A stretch of 64,000 nucleotides of DNA from NCBI GenBank assembly GCA_012934845.2, contig WNNJ02001200.1:103024-167023 (forward strand). The letters are read 5' to 3'. The stretch is from Pomphorhynchus laevis (lineage: Eukaryota; Acanthocephala; Palaeacanthocephala; Echinorhynchida; Pomphorhynchidae). The first letter of the stretch is position 1. Every line of letters starts with the position of its first letter. Shown one piece after another: positions 32,510 to 45,199 of this stretch. Below the pieces are notes generated by a model. The model searched no databases. It saw only the letters and a list, made by a program, of their open reading frames with translations, and had not been told where the DNA came from. Made by a program: the position numbers and the translations under genes.

Positions 32510-33910
32510 TTAGAGCGTGCTTCTACAGTAGAAATATTAAGCTAAAGAAACTTATTTTAATACTTGAAAAATAAATTATAATTTTTAAGCAAAAAAATGA
32601 TGACGTTATAATTTCGTCGATATAAACAGTGACAAATCAAAACTGCAGGTGGTAATAAGATTCTAAATATTCATAGCGTTACAAAGCTGTAGATCGTTAT
32701 CATCAATAAAAACGGTTCTATCGCTACATTAATTTTTCTAATAAAAAATATTTAAATTGAAGTTTAATCAAAAAGTCGATATAATGAGGTATATATATTT
32801 TTAATTTTTAAAATACATCATTTTTTAGCTTTATTAGACTAATTATTTCTTTATAAAATATTCATTTTAACCATAATCCGATTTCAAACAATAAAAATTA
32901 GAAAAATTAATTTTCAGATCCGGAAGAATTTGATGAAAATATATATAAATAGCAGGAATTATAAGTTTATTTAAAGTCTACAATAATTTTTATAATGTTT
33001 TCAAGCATATCACAACATTTATTTATTCAAATCACATTTATATCTCCATTTGATTTCTCTTTACCCTCTTTTATCTCAGTTAACCATTTTCACTCCCTTT
33101 TATACCCTTCTATCCTCTTAACCATTCCATTAGAATTATTAAGCCCCAATAAAGTTCTTTAACGATGCTTACTTCATTTTTTAATTTGCTTAACCCTTTT
33201 TTATGTTCTACCCAGAAAACTCATTGTTATTGAAAAATATATGTGCAATTTTTAGATTGCTAGTGAAGGGGGGTTATATTAGAGGTTTAAGGGTATAAAT
33301 GGGATAAAGGGGTAGTTAAAATGTGTAAAGATAGTAAAATAGGGTAAATGTAGATTTAAAGAAGATAAAGGGAGATAAAAATTGTTAAAGGCAATTTAGA
33401 TGAAATAAATGTTTTGATCTGTTTTAAGACATTATAAAAATTATTGTAGACTAAATAAACTTTTGATTTCTGATATTTTTATATAATTATTATTTCAAAT
33501 AATTTTTCCGGATCTGAAAAACTAAAAATTATTAAGTACAAATTATTGTTTTCGTCAAATTCTTCCAGTTCTAGATCTACTAAAACTAACAAAAGTCATA
33601 CATTTCAAAAATTTAAAACCAAATATACCTCACCATATCGAAGTTTGGCGAATTCCAATTTAAAATATTTTTTATCAAAAAATATTTTTACAGATATTAC
33701 TATTGATTGTAGCTGCCTAAAACTCTGCATAATCATTAGGTGTTAGTATTCAATTATAACCTTACAGTTTTGACTTATCACTGCTTATATTGACGAAGTT
33801 ATGGCGCCATCAAATTTTTGCTTTAAAGTCAAAATTTATTTTTCTATAAAATAAGTTTATCAAGGGTAATATTTTTACAGTAAATGTACGTTCTAAAATT
33901 GCGTGAAATG
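32510..33910. repeat. Large foldback, arms about 0.7 kb
   Basis: The left arm (32510-33200) and right arm (33225-33910) are diverged reverse complements. Matching blocks include CGTCGATATAAACAGTGA with TCACTGCTTATATTGACG, TTTCAGATCCGGA with TCCGGATCTGAAA, and CTACAATAATTTTTATAATG with its complement. The centre is pyrimidine-rich on one side and purine-rich on the other. Not assigned to a family. 33911-34610 shows nothing. Confidence 0.75.
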
Positions 33911-34614
33911 TGATAAGAAAATCAAAAAGCTTTAAAGTTAAGATGTAAGCTCTAAAATTATGAGAATTCCAATCTGACTATTTCCTTCTTCTTCAACTAG
34001 TAAAGAGCGTTATTTTTATTTTTAACGAGTCTTACAAGAATTGTTATAACAATCATAATAAACATTTAGTAAAGATTTTAAAAGTTGTACATTTTTTTTC
34101 AAACTATTTTTTATATTCTGATTTATATGTTTAACATGAATCCTTTAAATGCTAATTTTAGCACGCATACGATAAATTATCATCTAAAGTGAATATGACT
34201 ATATGATATTCAGTCATTTTACTAAAGGTGGGGGTTAATTGCATGAAGCAAAATGATAAAAATAATATTTTAAAATTTTATTGATTTTTTATTGTTACTA
34301 AAATAAAATACAGAGTAGCATCTTATATCACATCAACTATATATATCAAATATTTTATATTATATGTAGTGTAATAATTGATAATAAAAATTATTTTTTA
34401 TTTTTACACTTTTTTTCACAGTTAAATTAAATAATCGGAATTAAATAATCAAAAATCTACAGTGTCAATGATTCGCATCTCAAATTGTCGCTATTTTTGT
34501 AGAAATTTATTAGTACCAATAAATGATTACAATAATATATTACAGCACCCAATACTGATATTCCGTCGGTAAGTACAAATTCATTCAAAACAAACTCCGC
34601 ATTTGTTTAATGAT

Positions 34615-34760
34615 CCAGCGAGATTTATTTCTTTTTATTTACATCAAATCCATACAATAGACCAAACTCATCAATTATTCTCCGTACTTCCGAAAGATCT
34701 TCAGCTATTCATACGTAAGTGGTATTGTAAGCGTAGCATCTATCTAATCCACTTGGTTTC
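34615..34760 (-). mobile_element. Possible LINE RT fragment
   Basis: The minus-strand frame reads RCYAYNTTYV, then a stop, then IAEDLSEVRRIIDEFGLLYG and FDVNKKK. This resembles the YADD box and following helix of a LINE RT. Short and decayed. 34800-36770 around it is AT-rich with no gene I can support; 36420-36640 is slightly GC-richer and unassigned. Confidence 0.35.
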
Positions 34761-36898
34761 GCAGATTCCATTATTTTTATCAAAGGCCTGATGGATGAAG
34801 AAAAGGCAACAATGGCAGGCAAATAATCACTTAGAGTGAATCCTTCTCGTAATTTCAATTTCTCCCCATAGAAGTTATTAGCATATAGTCCGTAATAAAT
34901 ATATTTTATAAAGCTTTAAATCAAGTAAATGACATACATATTCGGTATTGGTTAGTGTAATTTTTCGGTCGTAGCATAAATGCTACGCATTCGTACTATA
35001 AATGCTTAGGATATACATCTTTTATCAGCAGATAATTGTCGTATAGAATTAATAGTATAATCAATGTTACATTTATGCCCTACACACAGTTGAACAATAC
35101 AACCAACTTATTGTGCATCTATCCAGCATTGGTACTTTACCTATGGGAGAGATCCTTATCGACAAGCCTGTCAATGAAAAGTCAGTCGCTGCGATGCGCT
35201 TCCAAATTTAGTAAATATATAACGCCAGAATTCAACATTTGTTTCAAGTGGGCCAGCGGCCTTCTGGCGTCATTGGCTGCTCTAAAAATGGAATCTTCAC
35301 AAATGTTTGAGAAAATGAAAGTGTGATTACATATTTTATATATTGGTTTGTGCAGTGAAACTGACGAGTAGTCAATAATTGTTGCAGCTGGTTGTTTTCC
35401 CTAAAGTATTGTTTTGAAATTTTCCGTCAATTCATAGTCGTTTGAAAGCGTTTTTGAAGAAGTCTTCTCTTTTTCAATATTGACACGGCTCGTGTAAGAT
35501 TTTTCCGTAAGCGCATTTCTCACAACTGATTTCTGCCAAGAATCTGTATTGCAAACATATGAGTTTTTAATGCTTAGGAAATTTTTAGCGGCGATAACCA
35601 ATTCTCTGAAATTATGTTGATTTTTAAAAGTTTAAATTTTCTTTCTAATGCTGTTGTAATAAAATTCCTTTTTATCTAACTTATGAAGCATGAATAGATA
35701 AGAAAGAATTAATGTAATAAGTAGAATATCATCCTTTTTGTTTGATTTCGGAGGCTTAGATTAAAGTTGGCACATCATCGTATAAATTGGTGACTTATAA
35801 TTCAGATTTTAATTATTTAAACAACAGAGATTCAGGATGCCTTTTGAGCAAAATAGTTTCGGTAAAAGCGTTCGTTAGTTGTGTATTTACAACAGACGAA
35901 GGTTTTTGCCAAAACAAGTTTTGTTCAAAAAATATAAAAAAAACTTCTTTTACGTTTCGATCCTAAAAAGAAATGTACTTTCTTTCATTGCTGACATTGG
36001 TGGTGCCACAAAATATTATATATTGGATAAAAATCGCCCCTACGGTAAATCATCGAGACTCTTTTATTTAACTAGTCAAAATAACTAGGCAAGGAAGAGA
36101 AAAATGTCACAATATTATTCCAAACGTATCGGCGTAAATTAAGCCTTCACCAGTCTTGCAAGATTACACCTTTACAACACATTTTGGATTAAAAATTAAA
36201 ATTATATTCATTAAAAGAAAAAATATAACAATGACATTTGGCAAAAGTTATGTTTGTTTAATATTGTTTTTTGGTGTTGACATTGATATTATGTTTAAAT
36301 ATTATGTAAAAACTATATTATTTTTAAGATATTATATAAAAATTATAATGCCGTATCGGTCTGCAATCCGGGGGAAGGCCGCAATAATATTTATATAATA
36401 TAATGCTGAATCACTTTTGTGATCGCATGTGGACATGAAGGTTGTCTTGTAATGATCATCATTGTGATAAACCCTTATAAGCTGTGCTGGATGATCCCTT
36501 TACACTCTTAAAATCAGGACACTACTGATGATGCTCAATAAGCAGAAAGCGGTCTAGGGATTCGATTGCTGATGGACAGTGAGGGTTTCCAATACCCAGT
36601 TATGTCCGTTCCCAACGTTTACTTATTAGTAAAAACTATAATGCCGTATCACATTATATTTTGCGGCATATACTAATACGCTTGGTATGTAATACGCTAA
36701 TGTATTCTGAATTTGCATGTTCAATAATCTCCGCAACTACGGTCGATATAAATATGAGTTTTTAACAAATCAGACCAGATAACTGAGTCTACGTATTTTA
36801 TACCATATATTAATAAAAAGAAAGATAAATAATAAATAATTATATAAGATTTCATTTTATTTTGTCTTAGTTTAAATCCAATCAGTATCAGATAATAA

Positions 36899-36945
36899 GG
36901 GTCGAAACGTGGAATGTAGGTCTGGGTCAGCAGCTGATGAGACCC
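36899..36945 (+). ncRNA. Hammerhead-like box, permuted, not certain
   Basis: GGGTC, GAAAC, 25 nt, CTGATGA, GACCC. Stem II would pair GGGTC with GACCC across the box. Related boxes at 41197-41243 and 42022-42068 keep this pairing with different bases. Stem III and the cleavage site are weak. Confidence 0.4.
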
Positions 36946-37225
36946 ACCCTGGCCAATTAGTAGTGTCCTGCTGTATCAAGAATGGACACAATACCTGTGA
37001 GGATAGTGTCGTGCCACAACCAGAAGAAAATAACATACGTTGTATCAGAATAAGGATTAGTGGTCATCACGAGGAACAGCTATGCAATCAGATGTCAAGC
37101 CCTATTCCTCGACCCAACATAGCAGCGGTGCCAAATATATGCTAATGACGTATTTCTTCTGATAAATTTTGATTTCCATAAAAATTTTCTGCTAATGATT
37201 TTAAATTTATTTTTAAAATTATTGT

Positions 37226-37482
37226 TTTTAAACAGTTGATAATGATCCATTATTGATAATCATTGAAGCTGGAACAAAGAAAAGAGGATTTTCTTTTGAT
37301 ATTTCGCTAGCCTCTGTTAGCATCTTCAGAAAATTACTTAGAAAATTATATTATAAATTTAATTTTAAATTATACTTAAAATTATTCTTCAAAGAATTAC
37401 AGTAATTTTCTGAATATGCTAACAGAAGTTAGTGAAATATCAATAAAAAATCCTCTTTTCTTTGATTCAGATCCACTAATTA
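37226..37482. repeat. Hairpin element F2 with 14-bp target duplication
   Basis: 257-bp palindromic element flanked by identical TTTAAAATTATTGT at 37212-37225 and 37483-37496. Each arm reads outward TTTTCTGAAGATGCTAAC (or a near match), loop, GTTAGC, GAAATATC. Confidence 0.9.
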
Positions 37483-39099
37483 TTTAAAATTATTGTGTTT
37501 ATTTATATATTTTACTATTTTCTGTTTGATGATATTTTTATAGTAGCCTAGTTTAAAATATGCATCTATTAAATTATTTAAATGATTTTGAAGAAAGCAA
37601 ATATCATTACAAATTGTTGCAATTCTTAAAATTTTATTATTTCATGTATTATATTTTATATTATATGGTATACAAAAATGCTCATGCAAAAATATGTTTT
37701 TTGTAAATATAAATGTAATCTTTACGATATAAATTAAAAGTAGTTTTAATTAATGTTAATTTAATGTTAATATCTAGATATATATCTTCTTTATCATTAA
37801 TATTAGTTTTATTAAGAATAAGGCTAATTGAATAAATTTGTTCACTTATTGAATAAAAATTATTAAAGTTAAATATACATATATCATCAATGTATCGAAA
37901 CATATTTCATAACTTTATATAATTTACATTTATTTTTTAAAGAGTTAAACAAATTTATATTCTATAAAGTTTAATAATAAGTTAGCTATAATTGGACTAT
38001 TAGTGTGTCCTATTAGAACACCCTTTATTTGTCAAAAATTCTTTTGTAGAATTTATACTGAAATAGTGTTTTATACCAGTATTAATTTCGATTACCGTAC
38101 AATATTTTTTAAAGTGTGCTTTAATTACTTTAAGTATTTTATTCATATAGACAGAAAGTGGTTTTAATGTACATTTAAACGCACTACATATGAACCTAGG
38201 TTTTATTAGATTTTTTTGTAATTTTGTATTCCAATATTATATAGATATAGTTTTATTATCTGATTCAATTTTATATCCTTTTTATCCATTATAGAACTAT
38301 GATTTGTAATAATTGTCTCTAAACTTAAATCACTACGCTCATCCGTTGCGTTTACATTTAAATCATTATAATAAACTTCTGTCATCAGTATATCATAATA
38401 AACTTTTTGCATATGAAGACAAATGTATTACTAGCTTTATCAACAGTTGTTATTATATAACTATCCTTTAATTTAGAGAGTTCTAAATACATAACTTTAT
38501 CAATTTTATCTTTCCTTTTATAATTTTTTGTTATTTTCATTTTAATTTTATCTAATATATAAGATGTCCAAATGTGAACCTTCGATGTATTTGAGCTTTC
38601 ACTATTAATCAGCTTACCATACTAAGCATTTAAGTTGTTATATAACGAATTGTAAATTGTATTTTTATTGCTATTATTTTATCTATATTTATTCTCTTTT
38701 GATTGCATGTTTCTTAATTCCGCATTTTCAATTAATTCTAGATTATGAATATGCTCATATATTTTATCAAAATTATGACTTTTACAATTGCATTCTGTTT
38801 CTATAATGTTTCTAATAGCATCGTTACATATTGATTTCAATTATTTATTATATGGCTATTGGCCTTTACCTGGTCTCTTAAACGTGATCGCGTGAAGCAG
38901 ATTACATTTTAAAGTGTAAACACCTTGTGATGCAAACTTTTCTCATTTTAAAGTTAATAATTCATCAAACTTGCTTGAAAATTAGCAGAAAGAAATAAAT
39001 ATCGTCGTAACCAATAATACATAGTTTCAGTATTTCTGACAGAGTTCATATTACCGGGAAACGAAGTCCGCAGGTCAATAATAACATGTCAGTAGAACA

Positions 39100-39305
39100 A
39101 ATCAAATCAACTAACTGAGATTACGCGTTTAATATAATTAAAAATTGAAAATAATAATCATAATGCTTAATCAAAATTTTATAATTAAATAATAAATAGT
39201 TGTTATAAGATTTTATATAATTTTAAATCAAGTTAAAATAAAAACATTAAATTTAAAATAAAAGTCATTTTTATGAATTGACTAATAAATAACAGACGAT
39301 GCATC
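39100..39305 (-). mobile_element. Isolated PLE terminal repeat piece
   Basis: End motif (CAACTAACTGAGATTACGCG) followed by the AT tail and GAATTGACTAATAAATAACA, without RT. 39306-41120 is AT-rich, with near-pure A/T stretches at 40330-40900 and no gene recognised. Confidence 0.65.
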
Positions 39306-41196
39306 GATTAGTAATCGATTTAGTAATTTTAACAAAATTACTAAATCGATATTTTAATTTTAATATCTTAACTTACTGTATATTGAAGAGTAATCTGTTT
39401 TACTGATAAGTAATAAAACGAATACTTCGAATTATAACAAATGCCCGTTTTAATAAAACATATAGGATGAAAACAAAATGTCAATTATAACTAAGTATAA
39501 TGCATGCATAAACGTTAAGTTAACGGTAAGTACTTATTGTCTAAAGTATGAAACCCAATCCTCATTATTTTATCTAATAAGAACCTTGTATCGTTAAGAC
39601 TCAAAAACCGTAATTTTCATCACCTCTCCTATTCATCTTGATTGTATATTGATGTAAATATGCTTTCGCCAACATAATCAATAACAAAATATAACAATGT
39701 TGAGTAAAAATAAATTTACTAAAACTTTTTAGTAACAAATTTAACAATTTTTATTTTAGTCGGCAAAATATAACAATTTCGCACATGAATACACTTGAAC
39801 GGCCTTCTTAATCTAAATTAATCGTTATTATTAAAAGTATTTGTTTTATTTTCTTTATTTTACGGTTAATTTTGCTGAAAACGGGTTCACGTTTATATTG
39901 TCTTTTAATAGAATTTAAAAATAGCATACGCCGATAAATCCTAAAGCTTTCCTCAATAGAAATTTCATCGTAAAATTTATTAATGTGTCTCTTGCCCCAG
40001 AAGTGAGATAAAATTTAGAAAAATCGAGCTAGTCTAGAAAATGCTTTTTCAATGTGTATATTGCTGCTGGTAACTATTGGTTTAATTAGTTGGAAAGCGA
40101 AGTGTTAAGTAGAACAGCAAAATTTAAATACAATTATGTTTTAATTCTAAATAGATTTCATTTTAAATAAAATTTATTAATTTTAAGTGTGCTTAAACAC
40201 TAACCTATAAAATATCCTAGCAAAAGACAAATAATGCTGCTCAATGTTATCTATGAATTGTTATTCGATGTATTTGAATCCGAATTAGAAGTGGTATTTT
40301 AATTTGTTAATTTTATTACCAATTGCACGCATTGGTAATAAAATTAGTTCAAATTATTTAAATATTATAATTATAATTAATAATATATTATAATATTATT
40401 AATTATATTAATAATTTAATAAATATTAAATTATTTTAATATTAATAAAATTTTAATAAAATTTTCTTAAAATTAGTCATTGATTAAAATTACTTGTAAT
40501 TACTACAATTCAAGAGTTTAAGGTTACCAAACTTTTAAGAAATCTCTTTTATTTCATCTGATAATATTTTAAAATAATATAACCTTATATGATAGATTAC
40601 TTAAATACACTACATATGGTTGAAAAATCATATATGAAAGCTTGCATGACTGACGTTTGTTATCTTTATTGATGAATCCGTTATCTTTGTTGTCAGATAA
40701 AATATTTTCAATAAAAATTATAAAAATTTCATTTTTTAGAGTTGAAATCAATTTCTATCTGATTAAAATGAATGTTTATTCAATAATATTTAATATTTTG
40801 TATTATATTTATATTACATAATATTATATATAAATATAATATTATATTTTTAATCAGTTAATATTTTATATAATATAAAAATATATAATTTGATAAAGAA
40901 TATTAATTACAAATATTATATATTTGACGTGAGGAAGAATAAAGTTTTAGCTTATAAAATAGAAAAACAAAGAAGTTAAGTAACGCAAATTACTTCTTTT
41001 GTTGACAAATATTATTTCTTTCAGTTAAGTGCGATTATATTATATTACATTATTTTGTTTTGCTTTGTAACATAATAAGTTCTTCTGTATTTTTATTATT
41101 AGCATGAATGAAATAAGGATTAAATTTTTGATGACATCGCATGTTGCTTAAACCAATATATAAGGCAACGACAGTGCGCTACATTTCAGTATTAGT

Positions 41197-41243
41197 GGAC
41201 CACATCAGTTACTGATCTAAAGCCTATGCTTCACGTTTTGGTC
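41197..41243 (-). ncRNA. Hammerhead-like box, left
   Basis: Minus strand: GACC, AAAAC, 25 nt, CTGATGT, GGTC. Stem II pairs GACC/GGTC. A 3-bp stem I (TTA/TAA) with loop GATCAG precedes CTGATG. Core positions deviate. Confidence 0.35.
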
Positions 41244-41322
41244 TTTTTAATGTTGGCTGACGATCACTCCGCTCGTCCGCTTTTATTGGCATTTAGATTT
41301 AATGAAATACTTTCTTATTATG

Positions 41323-41920
41323 TTCGGACTTTTTCTGATAAACTGATATATATTCATATTTGTCATAAACTTGGAACATGTAATTTATAAAGTTCTTCAG
41401 CATTAGCAGCTTTAGCAAAATGTAATCGAATCAAGTTGAAGTAGTAAAATATTTGTAAGAAGACAGTCAAATTCTTGGTTATGAAATGTGGCATTCTGTG
41501 TAGTAGAATAAGAAAGCATTAAAAAGAGAATTGCAGATTATGAAGCATAATGCGCGTATTTATTATTTTATTATGCTTTAATGCATTTACACTTATAAAA
41601 TAAGGCCTTTGACATGTACATTCAAATTTAATGGAACATATTTCATACAAAGCAGTACAATCATGAACAAACGCGTTTCAAGAGATACTAGTAAATTTAT
41701 TAATTATCTACAAATAAATATTCTGATAATATTCTTAGCTAATCTTTGTCATAAACTTTGTGTATCAAAGTTTATGCTAAACTGTGAATATTTTAAGCTA
41801 AACTATGGTGGGTGTAGCATTGTCGGTGAAGCGCTTTGGAAATCTATCATGAGATAAATGATCATCAGTGTCCAGGTTATACGTTATTAATCGCATGAAA
41901 ACAAATTTCGATACGATAAA
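41323..41920 (+). repeat. 598-bp inverted repeat, copy 2
   Basis: Reverse complement partner of 28541-29138, 12 kb away. See that entry. Confidence 0.9.
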
Positions 41921-42021
41921 ATGATTTCAATAAAATTTACAAAATGTAATAAGATAGTATTTTATTAACTCTAATTGTCAATAAAGCAAACAAGACGATT
42001 GATCGTCAGTCAACATTAAAA

Positions 42022-42068
42022 AACCGAAACGTGCAACGTAGGTATTGGATTCGTAGCTGATAAGGTTT
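42022..42068 (+). ncRNA. Hammerhead-like box, right
   Basis: AACC, GAAAC, palindromic ACGT...ACGT as stem III, 12 nt with loop GATTCG, CTGATAA, GGTT. Stem II AACC/GGTT. The G8 position is A. Confidence 0.4.
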
Positions 42069-42539
42069 ACCAATACTGAAATGTAGCATACTGCTATTAG
42101 CCTATAGATAGGATTAAAGCCGCGTGCAGTGCATCCAAATATTCAATTGAGCATAGACTGCACAATTTTATTAACTTAAAATTAAGAAGTAATGCCAGTA
42201 CAGCATCGTCATTGCGTCTAATCGATTATATCATCAGTTGAGCATCTGAGAAGCATTGCATAATCAATTTTATTATCTAAGATCGATTATCAAGCGTCCG
42301 AGAAACATTGCAGCCAAAAAATTTGAAATTATAAAAAGTAATTTTTTCAAAATATCTAAACTATACTTATTTAAATTAACTAAATAAGTTGTTTATAATT
42401 ATCACTCGTTGATTTTATCTAGTTTGTCATTCGTTCATTTTCTATAGTACAGATTTTTTTAAATTTAAGATTGTTTATAAGTCAAAATTTCTATGAACCT
42501 AGTAATATGAACCTAGTAATTCGATGTATTATTTATTAA

Positions 42540-43432
42540 TTATACAAATAGGGACCGAAACCTGATAACATAGCAGTTCTTCCTATAAATTATGAATGAA
42601 TAATAAACAATATGTTTTGTATTAGTTTAAGATATACTATATAATCAAATTTCATCAGAGGAAATACGTCATTACCATGTATATGGCCTCGCTGCTATGT
42701 TGGGTCGAGGAATAGGGGCCGAAATATGATAGCATAGCAGTTCCTCCTATAAATTATGAATGAATAATAAACAATATGTTTTGTATTAGTTTTAGATATA
42801 CTATGTAATCAAATTTCATCAGAAGAAATACGTCATTAGCATGTATATGGCCTCGCTGCTATGTTAAGTCGAGGTATAGGGGCCGAAATATGATAGCATA
42901 GCAGTTCCTCCTATAAATTATGAATGAATAATAAACAATATGTTTTGTATTAGTTTTAGATATACTATATAATCAAATTTCATCAGAGGAAATACGTCAT
43001 CAGCATGTATATGGCCTCGTTGCTATGTTGGGTAGAGGAATTACGGGCCGAAACCTAATTGCATATTAGTTCCTCCTATAAATTATGAATGAATAATAAA
43101 CAATATGTTTTGTATTAGTTTAAGATATAATATATAATCAAATTTCATCAGAGGAAATACGTCATTAGCATGTATATGGCCTCGCTGCTATGTTGGGTAG
43201 AGGAATTAGGGGCCGAAACCTGATAGCATAGCAGTTCCTCCTGATGACCTCTAATTCTTATTCTGATACAACGTCTGTTATTTATTAGTCAATTCATAAA
43301 AATTGACTTTTATTTTAAATCTTAATTATAAATTTTATCGTTATATAAATTGTCTAAAATATTATCTAATTATTTATTATTTATAATTAGATATCTTTAT
43401 TTCTTATTTATTTATAGTATAAAATGCGCAGA
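42540..43432 (+). mobile_element. PLE terminal repeat with tandemly amplified GC box
   Basis: Terminal repeat of the PLE family whose proximal part is present about five times (see 42551-43215). The AT tail and end motif (CGCAGACTTAGTTATCTAAT) follow, at about 43410-43430. It meets a minus-strand PLE copy end to end. Confidence 0.8.
42551..43215 (+). repeat. Tandem array, unit 164-165 bp
   Basis: The GAAA of the CCGAAA box recurs at 42557, 42721, 42885, 43050 and 43215, a period of 164-165 bp. Units carry TTCATCAGAGGAAATACGTC, GCTGCTATGTT and ACATAGCAG or variants. Unit-to-unit identity is high. Confidence 0.95.
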
Positions 43433-44420
43433 CTTAGTTATCTAATCTTATTAGAATTAAGATTAGAGATCATTAGGATAAAGTCAGGTTTCGACCCTTC
43501 TTTCACAACTCAATATAGCAGCGGGGCCAAATACGCGCTAATGACGTATTTCCTCTGATGAAATTTACTTATCTAGAGTATCTTGCTCTAACACATAATA
43601 TATTATTTAATAATCATTCATAAAAATTTAGTATATTCATCCATAACTTTTTTATGATATGTACACATATATTATCAATGTATCGAAACATATTTCATAT
43701 CTTTATATAATTTAGATTTATTTTTCACACAGTTATGAACAAATTAATATTCTGTAAAGCTTAAAAATAAGTCAGCTATAATTGGGCTACTATTACCACC
43801 CATTGGAACACCTTTTACTTGTCTAAATATAGATGTCCCTACTTTTAAATAATTTTGATTTATTAAAATATTTTAGTTATCTTTATTATATTTAGTATAT
43901 ATATGTTATCTATACATTTATTAATGAAGTTTATGGTTAATGTATATTTTCTATTGTTATTATTAACATTTATTGTACGATTATAGTATTTTGCATTACA
44001 ATAACTATCTATTATACAACTTAACCTATCATAGTCATTAATTAATTTTTGATTTATTGAACATATGATATCTTTAGAAAAACTTCTTATATTTACATAA
44101 AGATCTTAAAAGTTGTTTTGATATTTCTAATTGTTCATATATATAAATATATTTTTTAATATTTTAAGTCTATTTTTATTATTCCTTTTATCGTCATGAC
44201 TTTTTGGCTTGTGTCTAACCGGATTATTATATGGTATGTTATTGTTTACTATTTTTGTCGATTTTGGTATGTTTGTCTCATTACCGCTATCGCAATATAT
44301 TTAGTGTTCAAAATATGTGTAATACATTGCGCATAAATTCATACATTCATGGGAACTAACAAACACAATTATGCTATCCAAATCAATGGGTTTAATAGAA
44401 TTGTACATTGACATTATGCC
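43433..44420 (-). mobile_element. PLE copy, internally deleted
   Basis: Terminal repeat (43433-43600), the RT motif C region (YIDN) and motif B block KGVPMGGNSSPIIADLF (43650-43880), then an N-terminal segment with KPKSHDDKRNNKNRLKILKN (to about 44300). Parts normally between these are absent. Broken. 44421-45200 has no feature I can support. Confidence 0.7.
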
Positions 44421-45199
44421 TCTTAAAATTATTAAATTTAAGTAAAGGCGAAGTAAGAATTATGGTTTTATTTTATCCGAATTTTTAATGATAAACCGTC
44501 ATCATTTTCAACAGGAAATTAATATCCCGATGATAGATTATCGTTCAAAATTTGAATAAAATAAAAACGAAAATGTTGTTCATTTGTTTCCCCGAAATTA
44601 AATAGTATTTTTATATTTTATTTTGCGAATTAATTATATTTGAATTTACGGTTGAGAATTAAAGTAAAAAGTTTAAATATTTACAAATTACTTAAATTTT
44701 AATATAAAAACATGTTTTATGGATATTATAAATTAAATCTAAAACCTAAGATAACTAGACGAGTATGTTTGTCAATATATGTCAATCTTTACGTGCCTAC
44801 AGAAAAACAATCATTTGAGGGCTCAACCGGCAAAAGCTACATGGACAAAATATATGGACGCTTATGACTAATATCCGCCATTATGTGTTTGAAACTCGCT
44901 TCCATATGGCTATATTTAGAAAACAAACCTGTATCTTGCGTTTTTGACTGCGAGTGTGAAGTACTAATATATTGGTACACATTACAGCATAATCGTACGT
45001 ATTGATTTGCACGACATTGATTTCGACAACATTAATCAATCGATTAATATGTTCGTAACTGAAAGCATCAATGACAGCATTATACGCCTCATATCAACAG
45101 TATTATCTGTTTGCACATAGCAGTAGTCAAAATCAAAATCCAACTCATTAACAAATAGATTCAAACCTACTTGGATTGAACATTTTTAGGGATATGTCA

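Larger units (their letters stand above)
36770..38890 (-). mobile_element. PLE copy with terminal repeat and N-terminal RT parts, split by hairpin F2
   Basis: Terminal repeat at 36770-37211 (end motif, a hammerhead-like box at 36899-36945, GC box). Hairpin F2 follows, then RT parts at 37497-38450: FRYIDDICIFN, EINTGIKHYFSINSTKEFL and SYIITTVDKASNTFVF (the PLE block before motif A). The N-terminal segment reaches 38890 (ETECNCKSHNFDKIYEHIHN). Broken many times. Confidence 0.8.
41120..42140. mobile_element. Element bounded by inverted hammerhead-like boxes
   Basis: Left box 41243-41197 on the minus strand and right box 42022-42068 on the plus strand face outward. The repeated copy 41323-41920 lies between them. 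Both ends also share the block AATACTGAAATGTAGC. It may be a non-autonomous PLE-related unit, of which 28541-29138 is an internal copy. Confidence 0.45.

Noticed and set aside
36530-36570. CTGATGA, TGCT/AGCA stem and GAAA at 36530-36560 as a hammerhead
   Set aside because: The core and stem II look right, but no stem III can form before a cleavage triplet and stem I pairs out of register.
42551-43215. Tandem repeats as a CRISPR array
   Set aside because: The 164-165 bp units are nearly identical throughout with no unique spacers, in eukaryotic DNA. They are PLE terminal boxes.
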